From: Eutreptiella sp. 'Long Island Sound 2002'
Taxonomy: Eukaryota > Euglenozoa > Euglenophyceae > Eutreptiales > Eutreptiaceae
Length of the DNA stretch: 64,000 nucleotides
Reading direction: 5' to 3'
NCBI GenBank assembly: GCA_964036045.1
Contig: OZ038380.1
Coordinates: 186,051,798 to 186,115,797, forward strand
The notes under the pieces are model-generated. The model was given only the letters and a program-made list of their open reading frames with translations, ran no database searches and was not told where the DNA came from. The translations under genes and the position numbers were made by a program. Below, in pieces: positions 21,441 through 33,625 of this stretch. Each line of letters begins with the position of its first letter. Within the stretch, counting starts at the first letter, position 1.

Positions 21441-23339
21441 TCATTTTGGTGAAAGGCTTTGGCAGCTTTGTAGCTCAACATCTGCTTGGCTCAGGCCGGG
21501 TTCTGTGGGCCCCTGTCTTCCACCCGCACCACAAATGGTTAAATATGGTAAATTGAATACAAGCAAGAAGAGCATGGCTGCCGGAGCTGCCATCCCAAAC
21601 AGCCACCGCGCGACTGCGGGGAAGTTGGTCCGGTGGCAGATGCATGGGCGCCCCACATGGATGCGGGTTTGTCGTCCCTCCTGGTTGGCAACCAGCACCT
21701 CAACATCGCCAGGAGGGGCGGCTACGTCTTTGCAGCTCTCTTCCCAAAACGCCTTGAACATTACCTCTTGCACGACGGACGTACCGGCACTCCTGCACTT
21801 CAGCCGACAAGGGCCATCCACAGATGTGACAGTCAGGGTCCCGAGACCAGGGCGCTGCCGAAGGAAAGCGTCCCAAACACAAACGCGCAAAGTCGAAGCC
21901 TGTGGCGAGCTCAGCCTTGTCGTGACGACCGGGCCATCGTACACCCGACTCGGGTAGTATGTAAATACATCTCTGACGAGGCCAGTCAAGGTTACCTCAC
22001 GGTTCAGAGTGCCCTCAATGATGGTGTAGGGGGTCTCTCCAAAGGCAGCCAAAAATGTGTGGTTGGGCAGCAAAACCCAGCCTCCTCCTGCAAACCGGTT
22101 GGGGCCGTTGTAGCGGAAGATGGGGCGGAACCCATTGGCCCCCCGTTGCATGAGGACGATGCGGCTCTGGTTGACGGACATGTTTGCCTGCCACGTCCCA
22201 TTGACGTATGCTGTGGTGTAGTGGTTGTCGAAGGTGTAATACCGGTCATTGCCGGCGGGATGGAAGATGTGGGGCTTGCTCAGCACTCCAAAGTCGTGGT
22301 CATCATCGGTGAGGGGCACGGTGCCTAGGCGTCCCACGGCCCACAGCACCTTCCCGGTGTAGCGCTGCAGGGCAAAGACGGTGTCCAAACTGCGTGAACA
22401 CGTGTACACGATTTGCCGGACGGGGTCCAGAGTGACACTATTCAAATGGCTGTAGTCCCCCCAGATGGACGCCCATGGGCCCTGGTACAGGCCGTACGGG
22501 TTGTCATGCAGCACAAAGGTCATGTTGTGCTGGGCCGCGTAGGAGGCGATGTACTCCCGGGGGTTCCACTCCCAGAGAACAGTGCCGTTGCGCCGCCGTT
22601 CGCGCAGGATGTCGTACGCCGCGTTCAGCAGTTTCCCTCGGGTCGAGCACCGCCAGAAGGCGTTGCGGCAACGCACTTTGGCGGAGAAGATTTCGGCGGT
22701 GAGCCATGTGTCGGACAAGGCGTCGTAGTCCACGTCGTGGAACGCAGACCCCAACTCAACGGCGTCCAATCGATCAGTGAACATATTCCACACGTACCCG
22801 AGACTGCCTCCTTTCTGCCCCGCAGTCGTGTCCCACTTCGTACACAGCACAAAACAGCTGCTGCTGTTCACCATTTTAACGCCCCAAAGGCGGCCTGGGA
22901 ACGGGCCTCGGTACGCCACCACTGTCTTATGGCAATCAGTCACCAGGATCCAGCCCCGATACATGCCATTGGGGTAGTACTTTGAGACGGCAAAGATGTA
23001 GTAGCCCGATTGATTGACGGCAGGGTCCAGTACGATGGCATCGGTGCACCAGGAGGGAGGAGGTGGGGAGCCGTTGAATGTCTGCCCAAGGATATACTTG
23101 AGAGACAAGCTGTGGTTGTGGATCTCATAAGATATGGTGCAGATGCCGACGGGAAGGAGGACACTGTAGAGCAGAAAGAGGATGAGAGCCTTCAGTTGGA
23201 GGACTGCTATGACTTCGTCCAACTCCAACTGAGCACACATCCTGACGCGGCATGATAAAAGGCCTCTTTGAAGAAGGAAGACACCAGGAAAGGATACAAT
23301 TTTTGGGGGGGCTCTGCTGAGGAAATCAGGTCGCAACAT
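21441..23339 (-). CDS. Arylsulfotransferase-like membrane protein, single exon
   Basis: An uninterrupted minus frame encodes 632 residues from ATG 23339 to TGA 21441-21443; a second ATG near 23240 gives 599. The protein has an N-terminal hydrophobic span (residues ~49-69, LKALILFLLYSVLLPVGICT). A beta-propeller-like ectodomain with several N-x-S/T sites follows, then a second span near 578-601 (MAAPAAMLFLLVF) and a short tail. Motifs typical of the arylsulfotransferase (ASST) family are visible. These are FHDVDYD (~201), LWEWNPREY (~256), DYSHLNSV (~296), TGKVLWAVG (~329), HDFGVLSKPHIFHP (~350) and FDNHYT (~371). Known family members move sulfate between phenolic compounds without PAPS using a histidine; the histidines of SHLNS and KPHIFH are the obvious candidates, but activity is inferred. 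Many protist members are membrane-anchored and uncharacterised. No intron signal is needed. Confidence 0.85.
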   Translation of the reverse strand: MLRPDFLSRAPPKIVSFPGVFLLQRGLLSCRVRMCAQLELDEVIAVLQLKALILFLLYSVLLPVGICTISYEIHNHSLSLKYILGQTFNGSPPPPSWCTDAIVLDPAVNQSGYYIFAVSKYYPNGMYRGWILVTDCHKTVVAYRGPFPGRLWGVKMVNSSSCFVLCTKWDTTAGQKGGSLGYVWNMFTDRLDAVELGSAFHDVDYDALSDTWLTAEIFSAKVRCRNAFWRCSTRGKLLNAAYDILRERRRNGTVLWEWNPREYIASYAAQHNMTFVLHDNPYGLYQGPWASIWGDYSHLNSVTLDPVRQIVYTCSRSLDTVFALQRYTGKVLWAVGRLGTVPLTDDDHDFGVLSKPHIFHPAGNDRYYTFDNHYTTAYVNGTWQANMSVNQSRIVLMQRGANGFRPIFRYNGPNRFAGGGWVLLPNHTFLAAFGETPYTIIEGTLNREVTLTGLVRDVFTYYPSRVYDGPVVTTRLSSPQASTLRVCVWDAFLRQRPGLGTLTVTSVDGPCRLKCRSAGTSVVQEVMFKAFWEESCKDVAAPPGDVEVLVANQEGRQTRIHVGRPCICHRTNFPAVARWLFGMAAPAAMLFLLVFNLPYLTICGAGGRQGPTEPGLSQADVELQSCQSLSPK

Positions 23340-23399
23340 TGTACCGTGGACAGAGGGCCCATAGTAAGTATTGCGGCTGGTCACAATATCCAAGACCTT

Positions 23400-24285
23400 G
23401 GCTGACCATGAGCCTCCGGTGCAGCCCTGCGCACGACGTTGCCTTGCACGCTATAACGGGATGCAAAGGTATGGGTTTGGTAAAATCAGTCATCATGACT
23501 ATTGATGCACGGACATGCGTATGCTGTGACTATCTATTACCCACACCCCACTTTGAGTCCTGTTGACCCAAATCCTGTCCCTTTAACCTCCCTTTGGCTA
23601 GGAGCGGACAGGCGCCATGCACGAAACGCTGTCTCGAAACGCCGCCTACCCACCTGGACCCAGCACAATGAGCACGGAATGCCTGTGCCACATCACCTTT
23701 CAGCTTCCCAGTGACAAGGTCACTGCAAGTAGGCTATACTTGCATCGCTTCGCATGCATGTGTTTTGGAAAAGTTCCCATTGCGCTTCATGATGGCATAT
23801 CCCTCACAGGGGTGACCACACCCCATGGTGTGGCAACTGGAATTAGATTTCGCCGTACTATTTGCCACCTCCTGTGTTCAGCCTCCCATTGTGGAGAGGA
23901 AAGGCGCAGTGAAGCAATTCTGTGATGTGATATGTTGATGTATACACCCTAAAAGGGTAGCCTATCGAGTCACGCTTTCAGGCTACTGCACCACTTTTCC
24001 CAGACCTTTGCGAAAGGCACCTAGGGCCAGTCCCAGACCTTGATAAGCCATGGCTTCTTGTGGCTGTTCATGCGGCGGAGTGCATATTTAGGAGCATAGG
24101 CCTGGGGCTTGAGGGCACTGAGTCCCACCGTTGCCTCAGGTCATGTTTGCTCAGTGTGGCTGTTCATGTAGTCATGTTCTTTTGAACTTTCAGGCTACCA
24201 TGCATCACATGCGGCACACCCAAGCGCAAACATACTAGGGGTCATAGAGCCGGGTGCAACGGAAGGGTTTCGGAAAAAATCGAAT
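23400..24285. other. No gene recognised
   Basis: This is the region upstream of the arylsulfotransferase-like gene. Only short open frames without features are present. No clear TATA box is seen near 23400. Two GCTGTTCATG phrases (about 24063 and 24162) are within about 100 bp of each other; no other structure is seen. Confidence 0.5.
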
Positions 24286-24289
24286 CTTG

Positions 24290-25480
24290 GAAAATTCTAT
24301 TGCCTATCGGCAAGGCACCTCGAAGAGGGAGGGAGCACAGTCAGGCAATCATTCGGTTCGTCACAAAGTCATTCAGAAGCCTCCCAACCCCGTCCAAACA
24401 CCCAAATAGGGTGAAAAACCAAAAAAGAATGTCTAAAACATGCTTTACATAGGATATTTGATCATTGTGAATGGGCGGAATATCAAAAAAATCAGTTTCT
24501 GAAATGTCCAGTTTTGAGCTGCAGAGGGTGGAAAACTGCGTGAACAAATTGTGCCCCAGCCTCTTTGAAGACGCCCCCCCCCCCCCAAAAACCCCCCAAA
24601 AGGGCGAAAAGCACATTAAGAGGGTCTAAAACATGATTTACATGGGATATGTGATCATTGTGAATGGTCAAAATATCAAAAAGATTGGTTTCGGAAATTT
24701 CCATTTTTGAGCTACTGAGGGTGGAAAATTGTATAAGCAGGTTGTGCCCCAGCCCGGTGCCCCCGTCCAAACACCCAAACAGGGTGAAACACACACAAAC
24801 AGTGTCTAAAATATGCTTTACTTAGGATATTTGATCATTGTGAATGGGCGGAATATCAAAAAAATCGGTTTGTAAATTTGCATTTTTGATCTGCCGAGGG
24901 TGGAAAAATGCATAAGCAGGTTGTGCCCCAGCCCCCTTGGGAGCCCCCCCCCCCCCATCCCACCCCCTCCAAACACCCAAAAAGGGTGAAAAACATGTAC
25001 GGAGGGTTTAAAACATGGGATATTTTGTCATTCCGAATGGTCAAAATATCAAAAAAATTTTCGGCAGAGAAACTACCCCGAGCAATGCGCACCCAAGTAA
25101 CATAGACACCCAATAGCCGTTAAAAGCACATAAATACTACCGAAATCATGCTTTACATAGCTTGGATGGTCATTGTGAGTGGCCACGATATCAAGAAAAT
25201 AAGTTTCGGAAACTTCCATTTTTGAGATGTACAGGATGAAACACTGCATACGCAACTTGTACCAGTCCATTAGGAGACCCCTCCCCCCCACACCCGATAC
25301 CCAAATAGGGTGAAAAACACATAAATACTGCCTAAAACATGTTTTCCATAGCATGGATGGTCATTGTGAGTGGCCATGATGTCAAAAGATAAGTTTCGGA
25401 AACTTCCACTTTTGAGCTGTACAGGGTGAAACACTGCATAAGCAACTTGTGTAGTAGTCCATTGGGAGACCCCCACCCAG
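24290..25480 (-). repeat. ~190-bp tandem satellite, about six units
   Basis: The landmark GATCATTGTGAATGG or a variant recurs at about 24460, 24653, 24833, 25026, 25168 and 25360, so the unit is 180-193 bp with one shorter unit. Each unit also has ATCAAAAAAATC-GTTTCGGAAATTTCCATTTTTGAGCT-type sequence, a GGGTGGAAAA block and a C-run. Diverged single or double copies occur at about 36060-36200 and 39955-40290. The leading string CTATTGCCT-CGGCAAGGCACCTCGAAGAGG is shared at 24297, 36082 and, partly, 39958. Confidence 0.85.
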
Positions 25481-26830
25481 ATCACTAAGGACACCCAAGA
25501 TCAACCAAGATCATTAAGGACAAGCAAGATGAACCAAGATCATGAAGGAGAACCAAGATCAACCAAGATCATAAAGGAGAACTGAGATCAACCAAGACCG
25601 TTAAGCAAAACCAAGATCAACCCACATCACTAAGGACACCCAAGATCAACCAAGATCATTAAGGACAAGCAAGATCAACCAAGATCATGAACCAAGATCA
25701 CCATGATCATTAAGGAGAACCAAGTTCAACCAAGATCATTGAGGAGAACGAGAATCAAGCGCACGATCAACCAAGATCATTAAGGAGGGCTACGATCAAC
25801 CAAGATCATTAAGGAGAACCGCGATCAACCCAAAACCATTAAGGATACGACAACCAAGATCAACCAAGATCATTGGGGACAACGAAGATCAACCAAGATC
25901 ATTGAGGACAACCAAGGTCAAGCAAAATCATTGAGGACAACCAAGAAAAAAACAAGATCATCAAGGAGAACTACGATGCTTCTCCTTAATGATCTTGGTT
26001 GATCTTGGTTATCCTTAGGTATCTTGGTTGATGTTGGTTCTCCTTATTGACTTGGGTTAATCTTGGTTCTCCTTAATCATCTTGGTTGATCTTGGTTGTC
26101 CTTAATGATCTTGGTTGATCTTGGTTGTCCTATCCTTAATGATCTTGGTCATCTTGGTTCTCTCTAATAATCTTGGTTGATCTCGGTTCTCCTTCATGAT
26201 CTTGGTTGTTCTTGCTTGTCCTTAATGCCTTAATAATCTTGGTTGATCTTGGGTGTCCTTGATTATCTTGGTTGATTTTGGTTCTCCTTAATGATCTTGG
26301 TCGATCTTGGTTCTCCTTAATGATCTTGGTCGATCTTGGTTGATCTTGCTTGTCCTTAATGATCTTGGTTGATCTTGGTTGATGTTGGTTCATTTGGCGT
26401 ATCCTTAATGATCTTGGTTGATCTTGACTGTCCTTAATTATCTTGGTTGATCTCGATTCTCGTCAATGATCTTGGTTGATCTTGGTTGTCCTTAATTATC
26501 TTGGTCGATCTTGGTTCTCGTTAATGATCTTGGTTGATCTTGGTTCTCCTTATTCTTTTTTTGGCTGACTCCAGAAGTTCAAAGAGTTCTCAAGAAAGCT
26601 CTTGGTAGGTGGGCCTCACTTCAGCATATGATACAATGAATCCCTGCAATGCAGGGCATGGAGCGCAGACCCAAAGTTGATTGATCTTGGTTATCCTTAA
26701 TGATCTTGGTCGATCTTGGTTGTCCTGAATGATCTTGGTTGATCTTGGTTGATCTTGGTTGATCTTGGTTCATCCTGCGTCTCCTTAATGTTGCTTCTCC
26801 TTAATGATCTTGGTTGATCTTGTTATCTTT
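25481..26830. repeat. Head-to-head minisatellite (imperfect kilobase palindrome)
   Basis: From 25481 to about 25970 the + strand is built of units of about 22-30 bases of the type CAACCAAGATCATTAAGGA. From about 25979 to 26560 the reverse complement TCCTTAATGATCTTGGTTG is repeated in the same way. The switch is a hairpin with an 8-9 base loop at about 25971-25979, stem ATCATCAAGGAGAA/TTCTCCTTAATGAT. A unique 130-bp stretch interrupts the array at 26561-26685 before it resumes to about 26830. Unit sequence varies by point changes and small deletions. Confidence 0.9.
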
Positions 26831-27018
26831 GGCTACTTGGGCCACATATCCACAAGAGTGCATTGTTGACGGTGTGAGTAGCAATGCCCAATTGCAAGGC
26901 CCGCCCCTGCTATCTACCAAATGCCCTAAAATGCCTGTTTTTTTGTTCCTCCTCCAATCCAATGTACAGCCCCATCTGGGGAGCAGAATCATGGCTATGC
27001 CATAGTCCGCAATGGTCT

Positions 27019-27098
27019 GACTTGCCGAGGCTCTGTCCAAGGCGTTGAAAAACGGTGTGACTTGCCGAGGCTCTGTCCAAGGCGTCGAAAAACACCCC
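27019..27098. repeat. 40-bp tandem duplication
   Basis: Two adjacent copies start TGACTTGCCGAGGCTCTGTC and end GCGT(T/C)GAAAAAC. They differ at only a few positions. Confidence 0.8.
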
Positions 27099-27654
27099 TC
27101 AAATTTCCAGTATTGGTACATTCAACCATCACGGCATGCCTCTCGGCCACGTGCCATCTCACGATGCTTTTCATCTTGAGCATTGTCTTTCTACTTATCG
27201 TGTCTCTCGCTTCACTCCACTCTCCTCGGTGCTGCTCATTATTCTTTTTGGGTACTGTACCTACGTCACGACTTCGCCCTTCTCTGTTTGTTGGCCCCTT
27301 CTTGACCTCTTTCCTAGCCCTTACCAACAACGCCTCTCTGGTTGGCTCTATAGTGTTGCAATAGTTCTGCAGCAGTACGAGTCAGCCTCGGGATCTAAGT
27401 ACACTCTCAGAACATACCACAGCTTCTTCTCCCATCAAGGACAAGGTTGACAAAGAAGGAGCAACTTATATTCCTACCTTGAGCACACCTGCAGAGCAAC
27501 CTAGGGTCGCCACGACTCTGTTTGGCCCCCGTCTTCTCACCTATGACAAGTTTTCTTTGCTCCGGGGATGTACATGGGTGAGCCTCCGAGTGGTACACAT
27601 CCGTTTGGCCTGTGGCAGTGAGCAGGCTGTGTTGTGTGGTGCTTCCTCGTGCCG

Positions 27655-30600
27655 TTACAAGCCCTTTTGCATAAGCGCATGCCGCAGACCAAGGATATGA
27701 TACGATAGGTCCACCTCATGCAGCCACTCCTGGTATGTCTTTTCCATACAATGCAGCCACTTACCCACCCTCCTATGCCAAATACCGTCGTACTGCCAGT
27801 CTCTGAGAACACTTTGGCACCCATTGTTGTGCATGTCCTGTGCCTCCTGCATCATTCTAGTGGTTTGGTACTTAATCCTGGGTGCGGACAATTTCTCCGT
27901 CACTTTTTTATGCCCGATAGTATCCTGGGTGAACTCAAGGTATTTTAGCACCTTCACCTTGGTATGGTATGAATCCTGGCGTTGTAGAATCTTGTGACAC
28001 TCCTTGTCATCTCCCTGTGTCGCCGTGGTAGGTGCCTTGACTTTTGCACGCTTTTGCTTCCGAGGTTTATACATTAATTGTTGTTGCAACACTTGTGGGG
28101 TGGGATTTGGCGTACACACCCTAGGCTTGACCTTGCCATACCATGCGCTAACAGACCGACTTGGCTGTATTTCTTCATTGTCTCTAGGGGGCAGGGTGAA
28201 CTCCTTTCTTAGCTGGTAGACGATGTGAAGCATCATGTATTGGTGATGTGCCACGTGCTCCTGGAAGTGGGGTCCATATCCCTGGGGCAATTGGTCATAG
28301 AAAGAACCGGGAACTCTTAGACACACGACATGGTGCATGTCTTCCGGGGACGTGTTACCGTACCATTGCTCTACGTACTCAGCCCATGAGTGCGTCCATG
28401 CCTTCCGGAAGGAGGGAGCCCATTTGGGGCATTGAATCGGCCGCTTGTGCATGGTGGTGCCATGCCTGGTATTGCACATGGCGCATTTCACAACATTATG
28501 ATCCCATGGCGCGCCACATCCATTGGGAAGGATGTAGGGTGTGGTCCACAACTGCTTTGTTGTCGTAAGTCAGTTCCTGATCTGCGCTAGCCAAAGCCGA
28601 ATTAACCGCAAAACTTTGTAGTTCTACTCTGCATGAGGTTTGTGGCCCGGTCACTCGGGTAATGACCTGCAGTGGACCGCAAGTGATGGCTCCTCCTGCT
28701 CTGTATATTGTTCTTCCTCCTACTTCCTGGGTTAGTTTACTCCCGTCTTCATACCATATGTTGCCTTTTGCCTGCTTTCCATTGGTGTAGCATTGTAAGC
28801 TTGCGGCCCCGCGCAGAAGACCCCCCACTCCTGCAAATCTCATTGATGAGCAAACATCCGGTGATGAAGAATGGATTACGCAACAAGAAGTGGCAGTGGG
28901 CATACCTGAAGTAGCCAGAAGGTACATAACACGATGCAGTGCAAATGATGATCCCAGGGACGGAGAAGTCCCACTAGGGTTTACCCCCGTGGAGGTGGGA
29001 ATGTGACATAGTCACGAAGAGGTGTTATCATGCGTTCTATGGGTCGTGCCACCAATCTTGACAATCTACTAGTGGGTTTCCGTAGTAATCCTTGAACAAG
29101 GGTGACGTACCCAGTTCTGTAGACCTAGTATATTTGTTGTAGTCCTAGTCCTCCATACTTGACAAATGAGTTGATGTGGTCAACATCGTGAGCCTTGTAG
29201 ATGTTCTCTTTGTTGTGTTCTGATTGTTTAGCAATTGCAACAAATTCTAAACGTATTTTGTCTATGTGCTGAAACAGGCGGTCATGTGGGATGAACATGG
29301 TATGATACAACCAACGTGGGATGAGCACAGAAGCAGTTGTACCCGTTCAAATGCATTTAATAGTAATGCCCCATACCGGGTGAGATCAGACACCACTTTA
29401 GCCAACACTTCATCTCTCGCTCTTTGTGCCCACGAGGGGTGCGCTAATGTATGCCCTAAATAGCTAAATATGGGGGTTCGCACCAGAATATCCTTGCCAT
29501 TCCATCGGAGTACATCATGCTGCGGCACCTGTCTCTTTTGCCTGGCCCATGGGGTTGTGGCCAATTATAAACCTCTGTCTTGTCCGGATTTGTCTAAAAT
29601 CCTAATATGAGGGACAACTCTTGACCCTCTTCAGCACTCGTTGCATATCATTGGCATATCATTGGTGACAACTGCAATGTCGTCGACACATACAAAAAAA
29701 CTAGCTTCAGGAAATTCTTCGGCCAACGTTGTGTGGAAGGTGTCATATACCAACACAAACAGTGCCGGTGACAGGGGGCGGCCCTCTTTGATGCCCCTAG
29801 TAAGGGGAAATCGTAGTTTTCCATACTGACACGTATTTAGGGTGTATGTGGACTTGACCATGCAACTCACATGTGGTGGCGCCCCTATTGCCTGCGGCGA
29901 CTCTACAAGGCACACATGCGGGGTACTACGAAAGGCTTTGGCAATGTCGAGAAGACAGATGTAACTGCCTTCGGGTCTCTCATGTAATTCCATAAGGAGG
30001 TTCACGGCTTGCCGTGAGGTGGTGTAACCCTTACGACTACGTGCTTGAGTGTCAGACAGTGTTGTATTTATGGGTTGCGATATGGCATCCAAAATGAGCC
30101 GAGCTAGTACTATGCAAATGCAGTTGGATACACTGATGGGCCTATTGTTAATGGCAGACGTCGTGTTGCCTTCTTGTACAAAAGAGAGAGCCTAGCTTCC
30201 AACCAATGTGATGCGATTTCCCCTGTCACCCATACGCCGAGTATGGCCTCATAAAGATCCCATTGGAGTTCCTTGGGGAGCCATTGCAACAGGTGCGGGG
30301 ATATCTTGCCTGGTCCGGGGGCTTTCTTTTTGGGCTGCTCGATGACTTCGCCAAATTGCTTCCATGTGGGGTTGCCTAGCTTAAACCCTTCCTATGGGCG
30401 GAGAATGTAGTTCATCATAGACATGGCTTGTCTGGTCCCATGGGGGGTTACCAAAAAAATGGGGGAGATCCGCCGTGCAGATCCTACTGTAGGTTGTGGG
30501 CTGGAAGTACGAAAAGGGGTGAGGAGCCACATTCGTAGCCGACATGACACTCAATGAAATCACACAGTTTGTCCTGCAGCATCCAAGAAAAGAACTTGAG

Positions 30601-31060
30601 ATCGACACCAGGGAACAAGCACTACGTAGTGCCGTCATAGCCAACCCACGCCTCCCCATACGCACTACATGACTGAGCGGCATACATTGGTGACAAGGAA
30701 ATGAGGGGTGTCTATAAAGCATTACGACAGTTTCCTCGGAATGCACACCACCGAAGGAAATTTTTCTTCCCTTGCGACCGGAGGGCAGTCGGTATGAGGA
30801 TGCGCCTTGGACCATTTGGTCGTATGCCGTTTAAACTTGTAAAAAAGGGATTGGGGCCAATGGGCTACACAAACGAATCCTTGTGGTGGAGGGGGCTCTC
30901 CTGGAGTGGACTGTGGGTCACCATAGTGACCCCAAGGTGGTCGCCGGCATTAGAATAGTCCACGGCATAGTAAGCCTCACGATTACAAATTCTCCATGCA
31001 TCAACACAGACTAGCATGGCATCGAGTCGTCGTCCGCTATTGTGTGTGATTAATCCAGCA
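27655..31060 (-). mobile_element. Decayed LINE retrotransposon (endonuclease-RT-RNase H)
   Basis: Domains appear in order on minus. About 31060-30930: the end of an APE-type endonuclease (SGRRLDAMLVCVD then GDHLGV). About 30330-29560: reverse transcriptase with KKAPGPGK, NNRPISVSN, the palm RGIKEGRPLSPALF and FFVCVDDIAVV, then TNPDKTEVY and FSYLGHTLAHP. About 28760-28528: RNase H-like (YEDGSKL, CRVELQSFA, TYDNKAVV). About 28551-27655: a C-terminal region with CAMC-x(n)-H-x(n)-C and a basic tail. Breaks: a frameshift near 30180, an 11-bp duplication near 29650 that shifts frame, an in-frame TAG before TNPDK, and a frame change between the RNase H and tail blocks. RNase H plus APE endonuclease places it among I/R1-like or algal Dualen/RandI-like LINEs (family knowledge; not resolved). 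The copy is inactive. Confidence 0.8.
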
Positions 31061-31099
31061 GGCGATATGCCTTCAGCCACAGCCATGGCTGGATCTTGC

Positions 31100-33440
31100 A
31101 ATAATCCATCGGTTAGTTTGGTGTGCCACCACCTAGTGGGCTTGGCTCTATAGTGTTGCACACTCGGCTGCATCCATGCATGTTGCTTCATGGCACATCT
31201 TGTCCACGCGTGTTGCCATGCCCCCACCCATAGTGCACTTTCTTCTCCACACAACATGCACCAATTGCTCATGGGTTTTCACTACGTGCATCAACTTCTA
31301 TCTCGTTTGTGATGCCATCTCATCACTTGGTGTTGGCTCCAGTATGTCTCCCATAGCAGCTTCCCGTACTCTTCTTATTTTTTCAACTAGGGTTGTGATG
31401 TCCTAATAGCCCGCAGGTTAGCACCATCTGAGGAGACCAACCCCTGTTGGAACCTAAATCCCCAGGCTCGAGAAACGGTGGTCTGGGCCTCGTCAAGCTG
31501 ATCCGGCGTCCCTCTAGACTCAATGATGCACTTCCACCACTCGTCACTCATCGGTGCCTGGTCTATCCCTCTTGAGCTTCTTTTGAGCCTTGGCTCTCCT
31601 TTAGCCTTAGGAATCTTGTTGGGTAATTGTACTTGTTGCCATAGGTACCATGTTGTAGGGTTTGGCTGAAATGGCCTCTTCCGAAACATACCATACCACG
31701 TGAAACTATTCAAGCACGTTCCACGGGTCTTTGGGATGTGCGCCTCGTCACTTTTGTGCAGTGTGTTCCTTCTGCCAGCAGAAAGCAACCCTTTCACCGG
31801 CGCTTAAGACGGGAGGAAAGATTAGCGCCCTTGTGGATCTCAAGGTGCCCAAGCAACCACAAAGTGCGTGGGCCTACCGCACGGGCTGGCGGGCTGTGAG
31901 GGACGGTGGAAAAGGGAGAAACAGGTGGGATGCACGGTGAGCGCGGATGTGCATGGACCCACTTTGCCGGAGAGGCTCATGGAATGTGGCCCCTTGGAAG
32001 GTGTTGGAAGATGCATGGGACCAAGGACAGAAGAAGGGGACAATGTGGAGGGCCATGGCGATGGACGAAGAAAAAGTGGCGTGTGCCATGTTAAGAATAC
32101 CAACACCCTGGTGAAGGCATTGGAGGAAAAAGGATATTCCCAAAGCAAGGAACTGGGCGCACTTTCAGTACCACCCGTTTTTAGGGGTTACACGGTTACA
32201 TACACAGCTACCCATGCCAACCGCGATGGAGTATCATGGGCTGAAAAAAGGAAGGTTGCCCGTCCACTGTTGTTGCCCCCCACAACAATGGTTGCAACAC
32301 CCACCTACGCGTACCTCTTAGTGAGAGCCATGTCACCCAATGTGTCTCGTCCTCCGTGTTGCGGTGGTACAGTAGGTGGATCCATTTTTTGGCCGTCGTA
32401 GGTGCTTCCCCTCCGGCAATGTAGATGGACCATGGTTCCTTGGGGTGTGCCGCCCTATCTAACCAAATGCCCTGAATGGCTTGTCACTTAGCGATCCATT
32501 GAATGGTACCCCCCTGAAATATCCTCCCAAGCGTGGGATGGTTCGCCCCCCACCCCCGGGGAACCACACCCATGATGGTTCCCCCTCCAGTGTGTGTGTG
32601 GGGGGGGGGATTGCAAAAGTACACGAATCAAATCCCAACTACTGTCCAATGCCTGTCCTGATCCACTTGCAATACACAAAGAACACACATGATCAACGTG
32701 ACATGGCATTACTGAGGTGCCCCACGATCAACCACTGGCTCAGTATGGAACATTGTATCACGAGACCACACCACTTTCAATTTCTGGACATCACCTATGG
32801 CTCAACAATTCATTCCACAACATCAACTTTGCATACCACATGCCCCGGCAAATTGAAAAAATGGCCACGTGACAGTTCTTGAGTTGCAAGGGCGGTGGGG
32901 GGGGGGGGGTTTGCGAAGTGCATTTACCACCAAATGCTCAAGAAAAGCGGCACACTTTTGCAACAGCAAACTTCACACACAAGGCAACAAAGGCTCCCAG
33001 AACTCAAGAAGAGTGTGCTGCTTTTGTCGATTATGGAAGCTTGCCCTCCTCTGGGGCACCCTCCTCCACATATCCCACCCACATATCCATGTCGATGCAC
33101 TTATGTGTTGGTGGCAAGAACGGTTGCCAGCAACACCGACTTTGATCCTGACTGTTGGGGCTGGAGATCAAATCAAGCAGCAGTGGACGTAGTGTGCTAC
33201 GTCTGCAGAGGGTTGGTTAGCTTGCAAGTTATTGTTGTACCAGGAGGGTCACAATCCTCTTCCAGGTGCAAGTTCACCAGCATACCGGAGGAAAATAGTC
33301 AGCTTGCCCCAGGTCACGAAGACGAGCAGAATCAGAGGCCTCTTCACAGATTCACTGCCTTTAAGCCCAGCCCAAGGCGACAAGGTGTACAGGTTCCCAT
33401 GTGTGTTGCAGATGCAAGGAGTCTCCTTGCTTCAAACAGA
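31100..33440. other. Possible 5' part of the LINE and unidentified open frames
   Basis: Minus-strand frames at 31797-31387 and 31272-31060 lie upstream of the endonuclease block and may be LINE-derived, but no conserved motif is seen. On +, 31970-32260 has a protein-like frame (SWNVAPWKVLEDAW) broken by a TGA. C-runs and G-runs (e.g. 32598-32609, 32897-32910) mark the rest. I cannot assign a gene. Confidence 0.3.
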
Positions 33441-33446
33441 GGCTGG

Positions 33447-33625
33447 CAGGGGTGTGTTAGAAATGAGGGTGGGGTCTGGAACCCAAAAGTTTGTGGACCA
33501 ACAATGGCCCAAATCAATATTTCCTTCTGTAAATTTCATTTTTTCCCACTATGAAATCTGGGTCCAGGGGGGGGGGGGATCCCCCCCCTCCTCCTATGGT
33601 TGTCAGCCGTTCTCATACATCCCTG
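33447..33625. mobile_element. Family A element, internally deleted
   Basis: Terminal repeats CAGGGGTGTGTTAGAA (33447) and TTCTCATACATCCCTG (33610-33625) flank 179 bp. The right half keeps GGGGGATCCCCCCCTCCTCC and TATGGTTGTCAGC, as at 19050-19070. The left half instead contains a GTAAATTTCAT block resembling the interior of family B. No target duplication is evident. Confidence 0.55.

Noticed and set aside
24290-26830. A CRISPR-like array
   Set aside because: Repeats are contiguous tandem units without unique spacers, in a eukaryotic context.
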